In this document: positions 1 through 10,646 of the stretch, piece by piece
How the letters are laid out: every line of letters starts with the position of its first letter
Numbering within the stretch: position 1 is the stretch's first letter
NCBI RefSeq assembly: GCF_000203915.1
Contig: NC_008391.1
Span: 1,116,001 to 1,180,000 of the forward strand
DNA from: Burkholderia ambifaria AMMD
GTDB taxonomy: Bacteria; Pseudomonadota; Gammaproteobacteria; Burkholderiales; Burkholderiaceae
Reading direction: 5' to 3'
Length of the DNA: 64,000 bases
Program-made: the position numbers and the translations under genes
The notes under the pieces: generated by a model
What the model saw: the letters and a program-made list of their open reading frames with translations, nothing else
Databases searched by the model: none
Told to the model about the DNA's origin: nothing

Positions 1-838
1 CGACGTGCTGGTTCACGTAGCCCCAACACATGCTCGTACCGATCATCGCGACATGCTGCCCGCCGCGCGTCGCGCCGGCCGCGAAGGTCGCGACGGCCGC
101 GTCGACACCGCCCGCGACGACCGGCGTGCCGGCCGCCAAGCCGAGCTGCTCCGTCCATTGCGACAGCAGCCCACCGACGATATCGGTCGACTGGACGAGC
201 CGCTCGGGCATCATCGTCGCCGGGATGCCGAGCATGTCGAGCGCGTCGTCGGACCACTCGCGGCGCGCGACGTCATACACGCCGCCGATGTTGCCGGCCG
301 AACTGTGATCGACCGCGACCTCGCCGGTCAGCAGGTAGATCACATACGCATTCGGCGGCAGGAAATAGCGCACGTTCGCCCACACGTCCGGGCGCTGTTC
401 GCGCAGCCACAGCATCTTGGTGAACCCGTAGTAGCTGTCGACGCCGTTGCCAGTGATCGCGCGCAGCCGCTCGACGTTCACGTTGGCGTTCACCCAGTCG
501 ACTTCCGCGGTCGCGCGCCGGTCCATCCAGATCAGGCACGGATGGAGCGGCCGCATGTCGCTGTCGACCGGAATGCCCGAGCCGCCGTACAGGCTGCTCA
601 CGCACACCGCGCGGATCGCATCGGCCGGCACGCCGTGCGCACGCGCGTCGCTCACGCAGCCCGCGATGCAGTCGAGCACCGCGTCGAACCACACCTGCGG
701 CCACTGCTCGGCCCATAGCGGGCGCGGCGTATCGGGCTGGTAGCCGGCCGAGCGCCGCGCGACGATCGTGCCGCGCCGGTCGACGAGCAGCGCCTTGGTG
801 CTCTGCGTGCCGATGTCGACGCCTATGACGTATTCCAT
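1..838 (-). CDS. FGGY-family carbohydrate kinase, 3' end outside the window
   Basis: The minus-strand frame starts at an ATG at 836-838 and stays open to the window edge, so only the N-terminal ~279 residues are present. It opens with MEYVIGVDIGTQSTKALLVD, the N-terminal ATP-binding and acidic motif of FGGY kinases (xylulokinase, ribulokinase and glycerol kinase relatives). FGGY kinases phosphorylate pentoses, pentuloses or polyols in the cytoplasm. The gene follows a dehydrogenase and a sugar ABC transporter on the same strand, which suggests the usual order of uptake, oxidation to a ketose, then phosphorylation. The exact sugar cannot be read from the sequence. Confidence 0.88.
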   Translation of the reverse strand, partial: MEYVIGVDIGTQSTKALLVDRRGTIVARRSAGYQPDTPRPLWAEQWPQVWFDAVLDCIAGCVSDARAHGVPADAIRAVCVSSLYGGSGIPVDSDMRPLHPCLIWMDRRATAEVDWVNANVNVERLRAITGNGVDSYYGFTKMLWLREQRPDVWANVRYFLPPNAYVIYLLTGEVAVDHSSAGNIGGVYDVARREWSDDALDMLGIPATMMPERLVQSTDIVGGLLSQWTEQLGLAAGTPVVAGGVDAAVATFAAGATRGGQHVAMIGTSMCWGYVNQHV

Positions 839-869
839 GATGTCTCCGGTGAGGCGCACGCGCCGGCCT

Positions 870-1958
870 TCAACGAGCCGGCTTCAGCAGCACCTTGATC
901 GATTCGGGCGATTTCGCGATGCGGATCGCGTCGTCCCAGTCCTCCAGCGCGAAGCCATGCGTGACGATGCCCTTCGACGTGACGAGCCCGCGCGCAAGCA
1001 GGTCGATCGCGACCGGATAACAGTACGGCCCCAGGTGCGCGCCGCGCACGTCGAGCTCCTTGCGATCGCCGATGATCGACCAGTCGACGGTCGTATCCTC
1101 GCCGAACACGCTGAACTCGACGAAGCGGCCGAGCTTGCGGATCAGCTCCAGCCCCTGGTTCACGCCGACCGGTGCACCGGTCGTCTCGATGTACACGTCG
1201 CAGCCGTAGCCGTCGGTCAGCGCGCGGACGATCTCGCGCGCATCGTCGCGCGTCGGGTTGATCGTTACGTCAGCGCCATATTGCCGCGCAAGGTCGAGCC
1301 GTTCGTCGAGCAGGTCGATCACGACGAGCTTCTTCGGCGTCTTCAGGTGCGCGACCTGCGTCATCATCAGCCCGAGCGGGCCTGCGCCGGCGATCACGAC
1401 GACATCGTCGAGCTGGAGGTCGCCACGGTTCACGGTATGGATCGCGCACGACAGCGGCTCGATGATCGCCGCATCCTCGAGCGACACGCCGAGCGGAATC
1501 TTGTGGACGATCGCGGTCGGCGGAATGCGCATGTACTCGGCCATCCCGCCGTCGGCGACTTCGCGCTGGAAACCGAAGATGTTGTGCACTTCGCACATCC
1601 AGTACTGGCCCGACTTGCAGTAGCGGCACTTGCCGCACGGCACGATCTGCTCGGCGATCACGCGGTCGCCCGGCGCGACGCCGAAATGCTCCGCCGCGCC
1701 GTCGCCGAGCGCTTCCACGTAGCCGAAGAATTCATGGCCGGGAATCACGGGCGCCTTCACCCACGGATTCGGGCCGCCCCAGAACATCTTCGCGCCGGTA
1801 TAGCACTTGCAGTCGCTCGCGCAGATCCCGCACGCGGCGATGCGGATCACGAGTTCGTTTGCGCCCGCATGCGGCTTCGCGACCTGTTCGACGCGGTAAT
1901 CCTCGGGGCCGTGGCAAACCACCGCGGTCATGCGCGGCTGGGCTTCGGGTGTCGTCAT
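870..1958 (-). CDS. Zinc-dependent medium-chain alcohol/polyol dehydrogenase
   Basis: 362 residues. The N-terminal GroES-like catalytic domain carries CGICASDC, GHEFFGYVEALG and the structural zinc cluster CGKCRYCKSGQYWMC. A Rossmann domain follows with the glycine motif GAGPLGLMM. This is the layout of sorbitol, threonine and erythritol-type dehydrogenases. It probably oxidises a polyol or sugar alcohol with NAD(P). It lies 31 bp before the kinase and 49 bp after the permease on the same strand, so it is probably co-transcribed. L-threonine 3-dehydrogenase is a less likely alternative because of the kinase and transporter context. Confidence 0.88.
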   Translation of the reverse strand: MTTPEAQPRMTAVVCHGPEDYRVEQVAKPHAGANELVIRIAACGICASDCKCYTGAKMFWGGPNPWVKAPVIPGHEFFGYVEALGDGAAEHFGVAPGDRVIAEQIVPCGKCRYCKSGQYWMCEVHNIFGFQREVADGGMAEYMRIPPTAIVHKIPLGVSLEDAAIIEPLSCAIHTVNRGDLQLDDVVVIAGAGPLGLMMTQVAHLKTPKKLVVIDLLDERLDLARQYGADVTINPTRDDAREIVRALTDGYGCDVYIETTGAPVGVNQGLELIRKLGRFVEFSVFGEDTTVDWSIIGDRKELDVRGAHLGPYCYPVAIDLLARGLVTSKGIVTHGFALEDWDDAIRIAKSPESIKVLLKPAR

Positions 1959-2007
1959 GAGTTGTCTCTTCCGTTAGTGATGATTCGGATTTCTGATGAA
2001 TAGCCGG

Positions 2008-3021
2008 TTACCGCGATCGTTCGCGGCTGATATAGATCGCAAGCAGGATGATTCCGCCCTTGATCACGTTCTGCACATACGGGTTCACGCCGATCATGTT
2101 CAGTCCGTTGTTGAGCACGCCGAGCAGCAGCGCACCGACGAGCGTGCCGAGAATCGCGCCGCGCCCGCCCGAGATCGACGTGCCGCCCATCACGACGGCC
2201 GCGATCGCATCGAGCTCGAAGCCGACGCCTGCGTTCGGCTGTCCGCTCATCAGGCGCCCGGTCAGCACGATCGCGGCGAGCGCGGACGTGAGCCCGGCCA
2301 GCGTATAGACGATCAGCTTCACGCGCGCGACGCGCACGCCGGTCAAGCGCGTCGCCTGCTCGTTGCCGCCGATCGCATACACATAGCGGCCGAACGGCAT
2401 CCGATCGAGCAGCAGCCACGCGATCGCATAGACGATCAGCATGATCAGCACGGGCGCCTGGATGCCGAGCACCTTGCCGCTGCCGAAGAACGCGACCCAG
2501 TCGGGCAGCCCGTCGATCGGATAGCCGCCCGTATAGATGAGCGCGAGGCCGCGCGCGATGCCCATCGTCGCGAGCGTGACGATGATCGGCGGCATCCCCG
2601 CGAACGCGACAAACACGCCGTTCAGGAAGCCGAACCCGAAGCCCACCGCGATACCGATCGCGAGCGCGGCGACGGCGTTGACGCCGGCCACCATCAGCCC
2701 GGCCGCGAGCGTGCCGGACAACGCCATCACCGAGCCGACCGACAGGTCGATCCCGCCCGTCAAGATCACGCAGGTCATGCCGACCGCGATGATCGCGTTG
2801 ATCGACACCTGGCGCAGCACGTTTTCCAGGTTCGCCGCCGACAGGAAGCTCGAGCTCGCGATCATCATCGCGATGCATACGACGATCAGCCCGACGAGCG
2901 GATAAAACAGCGTCGAGCGCCGCAACTGCGTCCACATCGCGCGCGGCGGCGGCGCCTCGCCGTTTCCGGCAGCGGCCGCAAGCGTCGTGGAAGGCGTGGA
3001 AGAAGATTCAGGCAGGTTCAT
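2008..3021 (-). CDS. Sugar ABC transporter permease, RbsC family
   Basis: 337 residues from the ATG at 3019-3021, which has GAGGAGC just upstream; an ATG at 3051 in the same frame is less well supported. The protein has about eight to ten hydrophobic segments and the conserved core ([20 protein letters not shown]) of the BPD_transp_2/RbsC permeases. It forms the membrane channel of the importer with the ATPase at 3008-4528 and the binding protein at 4591-5544. Its start overlaps the end of the ATPase gene by 14 bp, indicating translational coupling. Confidence 0.92.
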   Translation of the reverse strand: MNLPESSSTPSTTLAAAAGNGEAPPPRAMWTQLRRSTLFYPLVGLIVVCIAMMIASSSFLSAANLENVLRQVSINAIIAVGMTCVILTGGIDLSVGSVMALSGTLAAGLMVAGVNAVAALAIGIAVGFGFGFLNGVFVAFAGMPPIIVTLATMGIARGLALIYTGGYPIDGLPDWVAFFGSGKVLGIQAPVLIMLIVYAIAWLLLDRMPFGRYVYAIGGNEQATRLTGVRVARVKLIVYTLAGLTSALAAIVLTGRLMSGQPNAGVGFELDAIAAVVMGGTSISGGRGAILGTLVGALLLGVLNNGLNMIGVNPYVQNVIKGGIILLAIYISRERSR

Positions 3022-4528
3022 GGGTCGCTCCTCGCGTGCCGGCCGTGGCATGGGTCATGACCGTGTCGGGATCGATCTCGTCGCCTTCGAGCGTCGCCTC
3101 GATGCGGCCCTGCCGGAACACGGCGACGCGATCGCACATGCCGACGATCTCCGGCAGTTCGGACGAGATCATGATGATGGCGTAGCCGCGCGCGGTCAGT
3201 TCGCGCATCAGCCCGTAGATTTCCGCTTTGGCGCCGACGTCGATACCGCGCGTCGGCTCGTCGAAGATCAGCACGCTCGCATGATGGTTCAGCCAGCGCG
3301 CGATCACCACTTTCTGCTGGTTGCCGCCGGACAGCGTGGCCACCTCGGTATGGATCGACGGCGCCTTCACGCCGACGCGCCGCATCACGTCGTGCGTGGT
3401 GCGCGCCTCGCCGCGGCGGTCGATCAGCCAGCGCATCGACCGGTACTTGCCGAGGTTGTTCAGCGAGATGTTGTCGCGGATCGAAAACGACGTGACGAGC
3501 CCTTCCGTCTTGCGGCTTTCCGGCAGGAGGCCGATGCCCGCACGCAGCGCGTCGGCCGGATCGGCAAGCTTCGCCGGCGTGCCGCGCACGCGCACCGTCT
3601 TGCGATGCGCGCGCGTCGCCCCGATCACCGCGAGCGCGGTCTCGGTGCGGCCCGAGCCGACTAAGCCGGCGAAACCGAGGATCTCGCCCGCATGCAGCGC
3701 GAAGCGATTCACCGGGCCGTCGCGTTCGATCTGCAGCGCGTCGACTTCGAGCACGGCCGGCGCATCGGCCGCCCGCACCGGCTTCGGCGGAAAGCTGCTC
3801 TCGAGCCGGCGGCCGACCATCATCCGGACCAGCTGCTCGACGTCCGTGCTCGAGACGTCGGTCGTCGCGACATACTGGCCATCGCGCAACACGGTGATGC
3901 GATCGCACACGGCGAAGATTTCGTCGAGATGATGGGAGATGAAGATCATCGCGACACCTTGCCGCTTCAGCTCGCGCATGATCGCGAACAGGTGCTCGGC
4001 CTCGGCCGGCGTGAGCGTGGCGGTCGGCTCGTCGAGGATCAGGATGCGTGCATCGAGCGACAGCGCCTTGCCGATCTCGACGAATTGCTGCTGTGCGACC
4101 GACAGCGTGCGCAACGGCGCATCGAGATCGATCGACACGCCGAGCCGCGCGAAGATGCCGGCCGCCGCGCGGCGCATCCGCGCGCGGTCGCGCACGCCCC
4201 AGCGCGTACGCAGCTCACGGCCGAGGAACAGGTTGTCGACGGCATCGAGGTGCGGAATCAGGCTGAATTCCTGGAACACGATGCCGACACCGGCCGCGAC
4301 CGCGTCGTGATAACTCGTGAAATGCCGCGCGGTGCCGTCGATCTCGATCGTGCCCGCATCCGGCTGATGGATCCCGCAGAGAATCTTCATCAGCGTCGAC
4401 TTGCCGGCGCCGTTCTCGCCGAGCAGCGCGTGAATCTCGCCGCGCACGATCTCGAGGTGAATGTCCGACAGCGCCTTCACGCCCGGAAAGCTTTTCGTGA
4501 TGTGGCTGAGCCTGAGTATCGTGTCCAT
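3008..4528 (-). CDS. Sugar ABC transporter ATP-binding protein, RbsA/MglA type
   Basis: 506 residues from the ATG at 4526-4528 ([20 protein letters not shown]); the open frame extends to 4672 but the extra N-terminus is low-complexity. Two fused nucleotide-binding domains are visible. The first has a full Walker A ([14 protein letters not shown]) and Walker B ([13 protein letters not shown]). The second has the degenerate P-loop [16 protein letters not shown] and signature LSGGNQQKV, as is normal for CUT2-family sugar ATPases. It energises the importer encoded by its neighbours. Confidence 0.94.
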   Translation of the reverse strand: MDTILRLSHITKSFPGVKALSDIHLEIVRGEIHALLGENGAGKSTLMKILCGIHQPDAGTIEIDGTARHFTSYHDAVAAGVGIVFQEFSLIPHLDAVDNLFLGRELRTRWGVRDRARMRRAAAGIFARLGVSIDLDAPLRTLSVAQQQFVEIGKALSLDARILILDEPTATLTPAEAEHLFAIMRELKRQGVAMIFISHHLDEIFAVCDRITVLRDGQYVATTDVSSTDVEQLVRMMVGRRLESSFPPKPVRAADAPAVLEVDALQIERDGPVNRFALHAGEILGFAGLVGSGRTETALAVIGATRAHRKTVRVRGTPAKLADPADALRAGIGLLPESRKTEGLVTSFSIRDNISLNNLGKYRSMRWLIDRRGEARTTHDVMRRVGVKAPSIHTEVATLSGGNQQKVVIARWLNHHASVLIFDEPTRGIDVGAKAEIYGLMRELTARGYAIIMISSELPEIVGMCDRVAVFRQGRIEATLEGDEIDPDTVMTHATAGTRGATHEPA

Positions 4529-4590
4529 CGGCTTCTCCGTGCGAACGGCAGCGGCCAGGCCGCCGCCGTTCGCGTCGTATCGCACGTCGC

Positions 4591-5544
4591 TCACCAGCTG
4601 AACCCCTTCGCGTTGCCGCGATCGACGACCTTCACGTCGACCGGAATCGCCTTCGGCACCGTCGCGCCCCACTTGCGCGCGATCGCGATGCCGAGCGCGA
4701 TGCGCACCTGGTCGGCCGGAAACTGCGCGGTCGTCTCGATGAACTTCGAGTTCGGCTTCTGGATCGCGGCAATCGCCTCGGGCGCGCCGTCGACGCTCGT
4801 CAGCTTGATGTCCTTGCCGGAACCTTCAATCGCGGCGAGCGCGCCCATCGAGCCGCCGTCGTTCACGCTGAAGATGCCCTTCAGGTTCGGATGCGCGGAG
4901 ATCATGTTTTCGGTCACCGACAGCGCGGTCGCGCGCTCCTGCTTGCCGTTCTGCGTGTCGACCAGCTTCACGTTCGGGAATTTCGCGAGCCCGGCCTTGC
5001 AGCCGCGCACGCGTTCGAGAATCGGCACGACCGGAATGCCGTCGAGGATCGCCACCTCGCCGCTGCCGCCGATCGCCTTCGCGAGGTATTCGCAGGACAT
5101 CACGCCGGCGTCGTAGTTCTTCGAGCCGACGAACGAATCGACCGGGCCGTTCGCGTTCGCATCGACGGCCACGACCACCGCGCCGGCCTTCTTCGCCTGC
5201 GTGATCGCGGACTGGATGCCGGTCGAGTCGGTCGGGTTCACGAGCAGGATGTCGATCTTCTTCTGCAGCATGTCCTCGACGTCGCTCACCTGCTTGCTGA
5301 CGTCGTGATGCGCGTCGGTGACGACGACCTGCGCGCCGATCGAGGCGGCCGCATCGTTCAGCGCCTTCTGCATCGTCACGAAATACGGGTTGTTCAGCTC
5401 CTGGAACGTCATGCCGATGCGCAGCGGCGCGGCGTGCGCGACGGCCGGCAGCACGGCCGCGACGGCAAGCGTGGCGAGGGCCGCGAAGCGGGCGCCGCGG
5501 CGCGGGGAAGAAGCGGGCGAGGCGGTGGGCGATGCGTGCGTCAT
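4591..5544 (-). CDS. Periplasmic sugar-binding protein, RbsB-like
   Basis: 317 residues from the ATG at 5542-5544, with GGAGA upstream; an in-frame ATG at 5664 would bury the signal peptide. A Sec signal peptide (arginine-rich n-region, alanine-rich core, cleavage near AVAHA/AP) precedes a type I periplasmic binding fold: [34 protein letters not shown] and [18 protein letters not shown]. It captures the substrate for the importer. As first structural gene after the AraC gene it is the likely start of the transport operon. The ligand is unknown; CUT2 binding proteins serve pentoses, hexoses and polyols. Confidence 0.92.
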   Translation of the reverse strand: MTHASPTASPASSPRRGARFAALATLAVAAVLPAVAHAAPLRIGMTFQELNNPYFVTMQKALNDAAASIGAQVVVTDAHHDVSKQVSDVEDMLQKKIDILLVNPTDSTGIQSAITQAKKAGAVVVAVDANANGPVDSFVGSKNYDAGVMSCEYLAKAIGGSGEVAILDGIPVVPILERVRGCKAGLAKFPNVKLVDTQNGKQERATALSVTENMISAHPNLKGIFSVNDGGSMGALAAIEGSGKDIKLTSVDGAPEAIAAIQKPNSKFIETTAQFPADQVRIALGIAIARKWGATVPKAIPVDVKVVDRGNAKGFSW

Positions 5545-5660
5545 GACGGTGTCTCCGGTTGTGTGTGCAGCTTTTTCGTGGGTGAGCGAGCCCCTCGCGA
5601 CGCGAACGGCGCGATTGGCTGGGTAAAACGACGAGAAAAGGTCGGGCGAGCGCCCGGCGA

Positions 5661-6620
5661 TCATCCGGGCTGCGGTACGAACCCGGGCGCGGCGGGCGTG
5701 ACCACGCGCGGCGGCATCGGGTTGCCGGTGGGCGCCGCGTGCAGCGCGAGTTCGCGGCTGCGCGCGTTCAGGCGCTGGAGCGCGCGAAACTCGGACGGCG
5801 CCATCCCCTTCACCGCGCGGAACTGGCGGTTGAAGTTGGACACGTTGTTGAAGCCGGCCTGGAAGCAGATGTCGGTGATGTTCGCGTCATCGGCGAGCAG
5901 CATCTGGCACGCGGATTCGATGCGCAGGCGGTTCACGTACTGGACGAACGGCATGCCCGTATGACGGTGGAACGCACGCGAGAACGCGCTGACGCTCTGC
6001 CCGGTCAGTTGCGCGAGCTCCGATTCGCGCAGCTCCGACGCGAGGTTCTTGCCGATGTACGACAGCGCGTGGCTGAGCCGCGTGGGCGTCACGTGCGCCT
6101 GGTCGTAGGCGGGGCTCGCGAGCAGCGTGCGTTGCGCCGCGCCGCACAGCCGCTCGAGGATCGTCATGAACAGCGCGATGCGGCGCATGCCGCGCGCGCC
6201 CAGCAGTTCGTCGAACAGCGGCGCGATCGCCGCGCTCGTGTCGTCATCGAAGCCGACGCCGCGCCGCGCATCGTCGAGCAGCGCCCGCGCGTCGCGGCAT
6301 TCGGGAAACGCGTCCATGCAGCGGCGCACGAACGACGGATCGAACTGGATCACCAGATTGCGGCGCTCGACGGTTTCGCCTTCCGCCATGTCGCTGACCC
6401 AGTTGTGCGGCAGGTTCGGGCCGAGCAGCACGAGATGGCCCGGGCCGAACGAGCCGATATGGTCGCCGACGAAATACTTGCCGCGCGTCGCGACGATCAG
6501 GTGCAGTTCGAATTCGGGATGAAAATGCCAGCGGATCGTGCGATACGGATAGCCATGCGACCAGACCTTGAACGACTCGTCGCGTCGCACTTCGACCACT
6601 TCCAGATCGGGGTGCATCAT
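5661..6620 (-). CDS. AraC-family transcriptional regulator of the sugar cluster
   Basis: 319 residues. An N-terminal cupin-like sensor region (RTIRWHFHPEFELHLIVATR, histidine-rich) is followed by a C-terminal AraC/XylS double helix-turn-helix (ESELAQLTGQSVSAFSRAF and ITDICFQAGFNNVSNFNRQF). It sits 116 bp upstream of the binding-protein gene on the same strand, so it probably activates this cluster in response to the imported sugar. A start at the second methionine of the MMHPDLE N-terminus is equally possible. Confidence 0.9.
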   Translation of the reverse strand: MMHPDLEVVEVRRDESFKVWSHGYPYRTIRWHFHPEFELHLIVATRGKYFVGDHIGSFGPGHLVLLGPNLPHNWVSDMAEGETVERRNLVIQFDPSFVRRCMDAFPECRDARALLDDARRGVGFDDDTSAAIAPLFDELLGARGMRRIALFMTILERLCGAAQRTLLASPAYDQAHVTPTRLSHALSYIGKNLASELRESELAQLTGQSVSAFSRAFHRHTGMPFVQYVNRLRIESACQMLLADDANITDICFQAGFNNVSNFNRQFRAVKGMAPSEFRALQRLNARSRELALHAAPTGNPMPPRVVTPAAPGFVPQPG

Positions 6621-6870
6621 CCTGGCGTCTCCATTCCCATGTATCGCTGGCCGGGCCGTTCTGCATCGCGACCGGTCGCATGGAAAGCAATGTAGGTCGA
6701 TCGCGCGCGCGGCTCCACCAACTTTACGCCTGATTTTCGATACTTTTTTGCGGTTTGCGGATGGAAACGACGCTGGACGGCAAAATTGTGCAGCGCGGAA
6801 TGCGCGCCGGCCGGCGGCGGCGACGAACCGCCGCCGCGCGGATCCGGCAACGCGGCTCGCCCCCGAACGG

Positions 6871-7818
6871 CTACCGCGACGACGCAGCCGCGCTTTCCCG
6901 CGCGACGCGCACCTCGTACGTCTTCAGGTGGTTGTAGGCGATGCGCAGCAGCGACAACGCATCCGCCGCCTGCGGGTCGCGGCGCGCGAGCAGGTCGCCG
7001 ATCACGTGGTCGGCTTCGACCCGCGCGCGGTTCTCGACATCGCGCAGCATCGACGCGGTCAGCGGCGATGGCGTCAGCACCATCCGCTGCATCCGCTCGA
7101 TCGCGGCCGGATCGGGCCGGTAACCGTTGTGCGCGGCGATCGCGCTGCATTCGTCGAGCATCGTCTCGAGCAGACGGCGGCCGTCCGGCGCGGCCAGAAT
7201 GTCGCCGACCGAGCCGCGAAACAGCGACGTGCTCGCCGCGAGCGTCGCGAGGAACACCCACTTGTCCCACATCCGTGCGGCGATGTCGTCGCTGAGCGTC
7301 GCATCGAAGCCCGCGCCGCCGAGCACGTCGGCCAGCGCGCGCACCCGCGCCGATTCGCCGCCGGCGAGTTCGCCGAACGACAGCCCGTGCGTATCGTTCA
7401 GGTGCACGATCCGCTGCTCGCGATCGAGCGTCGCCGCGATCACGCACAGGCCGCCCAGCACCTGCGCGGCGCCGAACCGGTCGCGCAGCACGTCGAGATG
7501 GCGCATTCCGTTGAGCATCGGCAGGATCAGCGTCGACGGCCCGACGAACGGCGCGAACGACGCGATCGCATCGTCGAGGCTGTAGGCCTTGCAGCTCAGC
7601 AGCACCAGGTCGAACGGCGCGGCTGTATCGCCGGCGCGCACCGTCTGCACGTTCGCAAGCGTCAGGTCGCCGCGCGGGCTGCGGATCACGAGCCCGTCGC
7701 GTGCGAGCGCGGCCGCGCGAGCGTCGCGCACCAGGAACGTCACGTCGCGCCCCGCCGCCGCGAGCCGGCCGCCGAAGTATCCGCCGACCGCGCCGGCTCC
7801 CACCACCAGAATTCGCAT
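6871..7818 (-). CDS. Ketopantoate reductase family protein (PanE/ApbA)
   Basis: 315 residues. It begins MRILVVGAGAVGGYFGGRLA, the NADP-binding GxGxxG of the ApbA domain, then PFDLVLLSCKAYSLDDAI, and ends with the helical ApbA_C domain containing the family lysine region (WDKWVFLATLAASTSLFRG). Ketopantoate reductases make pantoate for coenzyme A synthesis, but Burkholderia genomes carry several paralogues and no other pan gene is nearby, so a general 2-hydroxyacid dehydrogenase role is possible. It is probably transcribed from the AT-richer region at 7819-7930. Confidence 0.85.
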   Translation of the reverse strand: MRILVVGAGAVGGYFGGRLAAAGRDVTFLVRDARAAALARDGLVIRSPRGDLTLANVQTVRAGDTAAPFDLVLLSCKAYSLDDAIASFAPFVGPSTLILPMLNGMRHLDVLRDRFGAAQVLGGLCVIAATLDREQRIVHLNDTHGLSFGELAGGESARVRALADVLGGAGFDATLSDDIAARMWDKWVFLATLAASTSLFRGSVGDILAAPDGRRLLETMLDECSAIAAHNGYRPDPAAIERMQRMVLTPSPLTASMLRDVENRARVEADHVIGDLLARRDPQAADALSLLRIAYNHLKTYEVRVARESAAASSR

Positions 7819-8074
7819 CCGTTGCCTCCTTTCAGGTTCGTTCGACGCCGCCGCTCCGCCCGACTATCCGGGCACGACACATCACCGTCATCGCCCGACA
7901 GTATAGCGACGGCGAATATGTATATGCATAGATGACCGCACCGCGTTCGCTGGTATCGATGCTGCCGTTTCTAAGGGATTTCCCGCCTACGGTCATGCGC
8001 GTGGCGTGCCGTCAAAGACTTATCCCGTCACGCCGTTACGGCGCGCTTGTTCGACCGACCGACCTCACTTACCC

Positions 8075-9628
8075 ATGCGCACCCTTTCCCTGAATCAGAA
8101 ACTCGCCTCGATGATCGTCATTCTGTGGCTCGGCCTGCTCGTGATCGCCGGCATCGGCGCGTGGCAAACGCGCGCATCGATGATCACGGACCGCCGCGAC
8201 CAGTTGGCGTCGCTGGTCGCGCAGGCCACGAGCGTGACCGACCACTACTACAAGCTGTCGCAACAGAATGCGTTGCCGGAAGCCGACGCGAAGCAGAAGG
8301 CGCTCGAGGCGATCGCCGCGATGCGCCACGGCACCGACGGCTATATCTCGGTCAACGACTCGAAGCCGGTGATCGTGATGCATCCGATCAAGGCCGAACT
8401 CAACGGCAAGGACGTGTCGAATTTCGCGGATCCGAACGGCAAGCACCTGTTCGTCGAGATCGTGAAGGCCGGCAACGCGGAAGGCGGCAAGGGCTTCGTC
8501 GAGTATTTGTGGCCGAAGCCGGGCGCCGACAAGCCGCAGGACAAGACCAGCGCGGTGCAGCGCTTCGCGCCGTGGGACTGGTATCTCGTGACCGGCATGT
8601 ACATGGACGACGTGCGTTCGGCGGTGCTCGCGAGCGTCGGCCGCTGGCTCGCGATGACGGCCGTGCTCGGCGCGATCGCGACCGCCGTGATGGTGATGGT
8701 GCTGAAAAGCGTGCGCGCGAACCTCGGCGGCGAGCTCGAGGTCGCGCTCGACGCCGCGCAGCGTATCGCACAGGGCGACCTGACCGCGCGCGTGAACGTC
8801 AAACATGACGACCGCGGCAGCCTGATGCATGCCCTGCATACGATGCAGGGCGGGTTGATCGACATGGTGTCGCGCGTGCGGATGGGCACGGAGAACATCA
8901 ACGTCGGCGCGGGCGAGATCGCGTCGGGCAACACCGACCTGTCGCAGCGCACCGAGGAGCAGGCAGCCGCGCTCGTGCAGACCGCGTCGAGCATGGACCA
9001 GATGACCGCGAACGTGAAGCAGAACGCGGACAGCGCCGCGCAGGCCGCGACGCTTGCCGATCAGGCCGCGCAAGTCGCGTCGCGCGGCAGCGAGGTGGTC
9101 GACAATGTCGTGCGCACGATGAACGAAATCACCGACCGCTCGCACAAGATCGGCGACATCATCGGCGTGATCGACGGGATCGCGTTCCAGACCAACATCC
9201 TCGCGCTGAACGCGGCCGTCGAGGCGGCGCGCGCCGGCGAACAGGGCCGCGGCTTCGCGGTGGTCGCCGCCGAGGTGCGCTCGCTCGCGCAACGCTCGGC
9301 GACGGCCGCGAAGGAGATCAAGTCGCTGATCGTGTCGTCGAACGAAACCGTCGAGCATGGCGCGACGCTCGTCACGCACGCGGGCGAGACGATGGCCGAG
9401 ATCGTGCAGTCGGTGCGGCGCGTGAACGAAATCCTCGACGAGATCAGCCATGCGTCGCGCGAGCAGAGCGCGGGGATCGAGCAGGTCAACCGCGCGGTGG
9501 GCGAGATGGACCAGGTCACGCAGCAGAACGCGGCGCTCGTCGAGCAGGCCGCGGCCGCCGCGCATTCGCTGCGCGACCAGGCCGAAGCGCTGCGCGACGC
9601 GGTCACGCGATTCGCATTGCCGGCCTGA
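8075..9628 (+). CDS. Methyl-accepting chemotaxis protein with Cache sensor
   Basis: 517 residues from ATG 8075 ([20 protein letters not shown]); the frame opens upstream at 8006 but the methionine directly before the transmembrane helix fits the family. A first membrane helix (~10-30) precedes a periplasmic single-Cache region with [10 protein letters not shown] and [15 protein letters not shown] second helix (~190-210), a HAMP region and the cytoplasmic signalling domain follow; the latter has the hairpin tip [20 protein letters not shown] that contacts CheA/CheW. It is an orphan chemoreceptor; the ligand is not predictable, although small organic acids are common for this Cache type. Confidence 0.93.
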   Translation: MRTLSLNQKLASMIVILWLGLLVIAGIGAWQTRASMITDRRDQLASLVAQATSVTDHYYKLSQQNALPEADAKQKALEAIAAMRHGTDGYISVNDSKPVIVMHPIKAELNGKDVSNFADPNGKHLFVEIVKAGNAEGGKGFVEYLWPKPGADKPQDKTSAVQRFAPWDWYLVTGMYMDDVRSAVLASVGRWLAMTAVLGAIATAVMVMVLKSVRANLGGELEVALDAAQRIAQGDLTARVNVKHDDRGSLMHALHTMQGGLIDMVSRVRMGTENINVGAGEIASGNTDLSQRTEEQAAALVQTASSMDQMTANVKQNADSAAQAATLADQAAQVASRGSEVVDNVVRTMNEITDRSHKIGDIIGVIDGIAFQTNILALNAAVEAARAGEQGRGFAVVAAEVRSLAQRSATAAKEIKSLIVSSNETVEHGATLVTHAGETMAEIVQSVRRVNEILDEISHASREQSAGIEQVNRAVGEMDQVTQQNAALVEQAAAAAHSLRDQAEALRDAVTRFALPA

Positions 9629-9654
9629 GGGGGTGGAAGCGGGCGGAATCAGGG

Positions 9655-9850
9655 CGGGTTCGGCGGGTTCGGTGGGTTCGGCGGTTCCGTCGATTCCGTC
9701 GATTCCGTCGATTCGGTCGATTCGGTCGATTCGGTCGATTCGGTCGATTCGGTCGATTCGGTCGATTCGGTCGATTCCAGCGGTTCCGGCGGTTCCGGCG
9801 ATTTCGGGCGATTCCGCGGGTTCCGGCGATTCCCAGCGATTCCCCCTGAT
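9655..9850. repeat. 9-bp tandem repeat tract (GATTCGGTC unit)
   Basis: Between the chemoreceptor stop and the convergent response-regulator stop lies a tandem array of a 9-bp unit. About three GATTCCGTC copies come first, then seven to eight uninterrupted GATTCGGTC copies (about 9690-9775). Degenerate units (GGTTCCGGC, GATTCCGCG) flank the array on both sides. It could be a variable-number tandem repeat. No gene is apparent in it. Confidence 0.85.
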
Positions 9851-9903
9851 GGCCCGGCGCCCCCCGCGGTGCCGGCCCTGCCCGGCCCGCACCGCTTTCG
9901 CGC

Positions 9904-10581
9904 TTACCCCGCGCCGACCGGCTGACTCGCGCCCCCGCCGCCGCCGAACCCCAGCCCGGCCGCCCGCTGGACCAGCTCGATGTCGTTGGTCACGCCGAGT
10001 TTCTTCATCGCGCTGATCTTCTGCGCGCTGACCGTCTGCTTCCCCTTGTTCAACCGCTGCGCGATCGTCTTGATCGGCACGCCGGCCAGATAGAGGCGAA
10101 TCACCTCGATTTCGCGCGTCGACAGCTTCACCGGTGGCTGGTCGTGTTCGGCGAGCGCCTCGAGCGCGCGCCGCACGAGCGGCGACAGGTAGCGCCCGCC
10201 GCTGTAGCTCGAATGGATCGCGGTGACGATATGGCCGACATCGTCGAACTTGCTGACGAGGCTCGCGCCGCCTTGCGCGAGGATCGAGCGGAAAATCACC
10301 GGATTCTCGTTCCCGACCAGCGCGACGATGCCGACGTTCGGGCGCGAGCGGCGCAGCCAGTCGAACAGCGCGAGGCCGTCCATCCGCGCGTCCTGGCCGA
10401 TCGCATAGTCGACCAGCACGATGTCGCAGTCGATGCGGCCGAGCGCGTCGACCAATTCGTCCGGGGTCCGTGAGACGCCGACGAGATCGATCGCGCACGC
10501 GTCGCCGGCAATGTGCTCCATGCCCGCGAGCGTAAGCGGCCAGTCGTACGCGAAAACAGTGCGAATACTGAATTTCCCCAT
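9904..10581 (-). CDS. RcsB-like LuxR/FixJ response regulator
   Basis: 225 residues from the ATG at 10579-10581; the frame also opens two codons earlier with TTG. An N-terminal receiver domain has the phospho-acceptor in DIVLVDYAIG (about residue 50) and a conserved lysine region (ASLVSKFDD). A C-terminal GerE helix-turn-helix follows (LSTREIEVIRLYLAGVPIKT, then TVSAQKISAMKKLGV), closely resembling the RcsB class. The usual N-terminal acidic pair is changed to Tyr-Asp (TVFAYDWPL), which could weaken Mg-dependent phosphorylation. No histidine kinase is adjacent. Confidence 0.88.
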   Translation of the reverse strand: MGKFSIRTVFAYDWPLTLAGMEHIAGDACAIDLVGVSRTPDELVDALGRIDCDIVLVDYAIGQDARMDGLALFDWLRRSRPNVGIVALVGNENPVIFRSILAQGGASLVSKFDDVGHIVTAIHSSYSGGRYLSPLVRRALEALAEHDQPPVKLSTREIEVIRLYLAGVPIKTIAQRLNKGKQTVSAQKISAMKKLGVTNDIELVQRAAGLGFGGGGGASQPVGAG

Positions 10582-10646
10582 GCGCAATTCCAGAAGGTTC
10601 GCCGGGCCCCGCTACGCGGAATGCGGGCGCGGCCGAATCGGCGTTG

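Noticed and set aside
870..1958. Specific assignment as L-threonine 3-dehydrogenase (tdh)
   Set aside because: No kbl gene is adjacent and the neighbours are a sugar kinase and sugar ABC transporter, so a polyol substrate is more likely.
9655..9850. CRISPR-like array
   Set aside because: Units are 9 bp and contiguous, without 25-40-bp spacers or cas genes.
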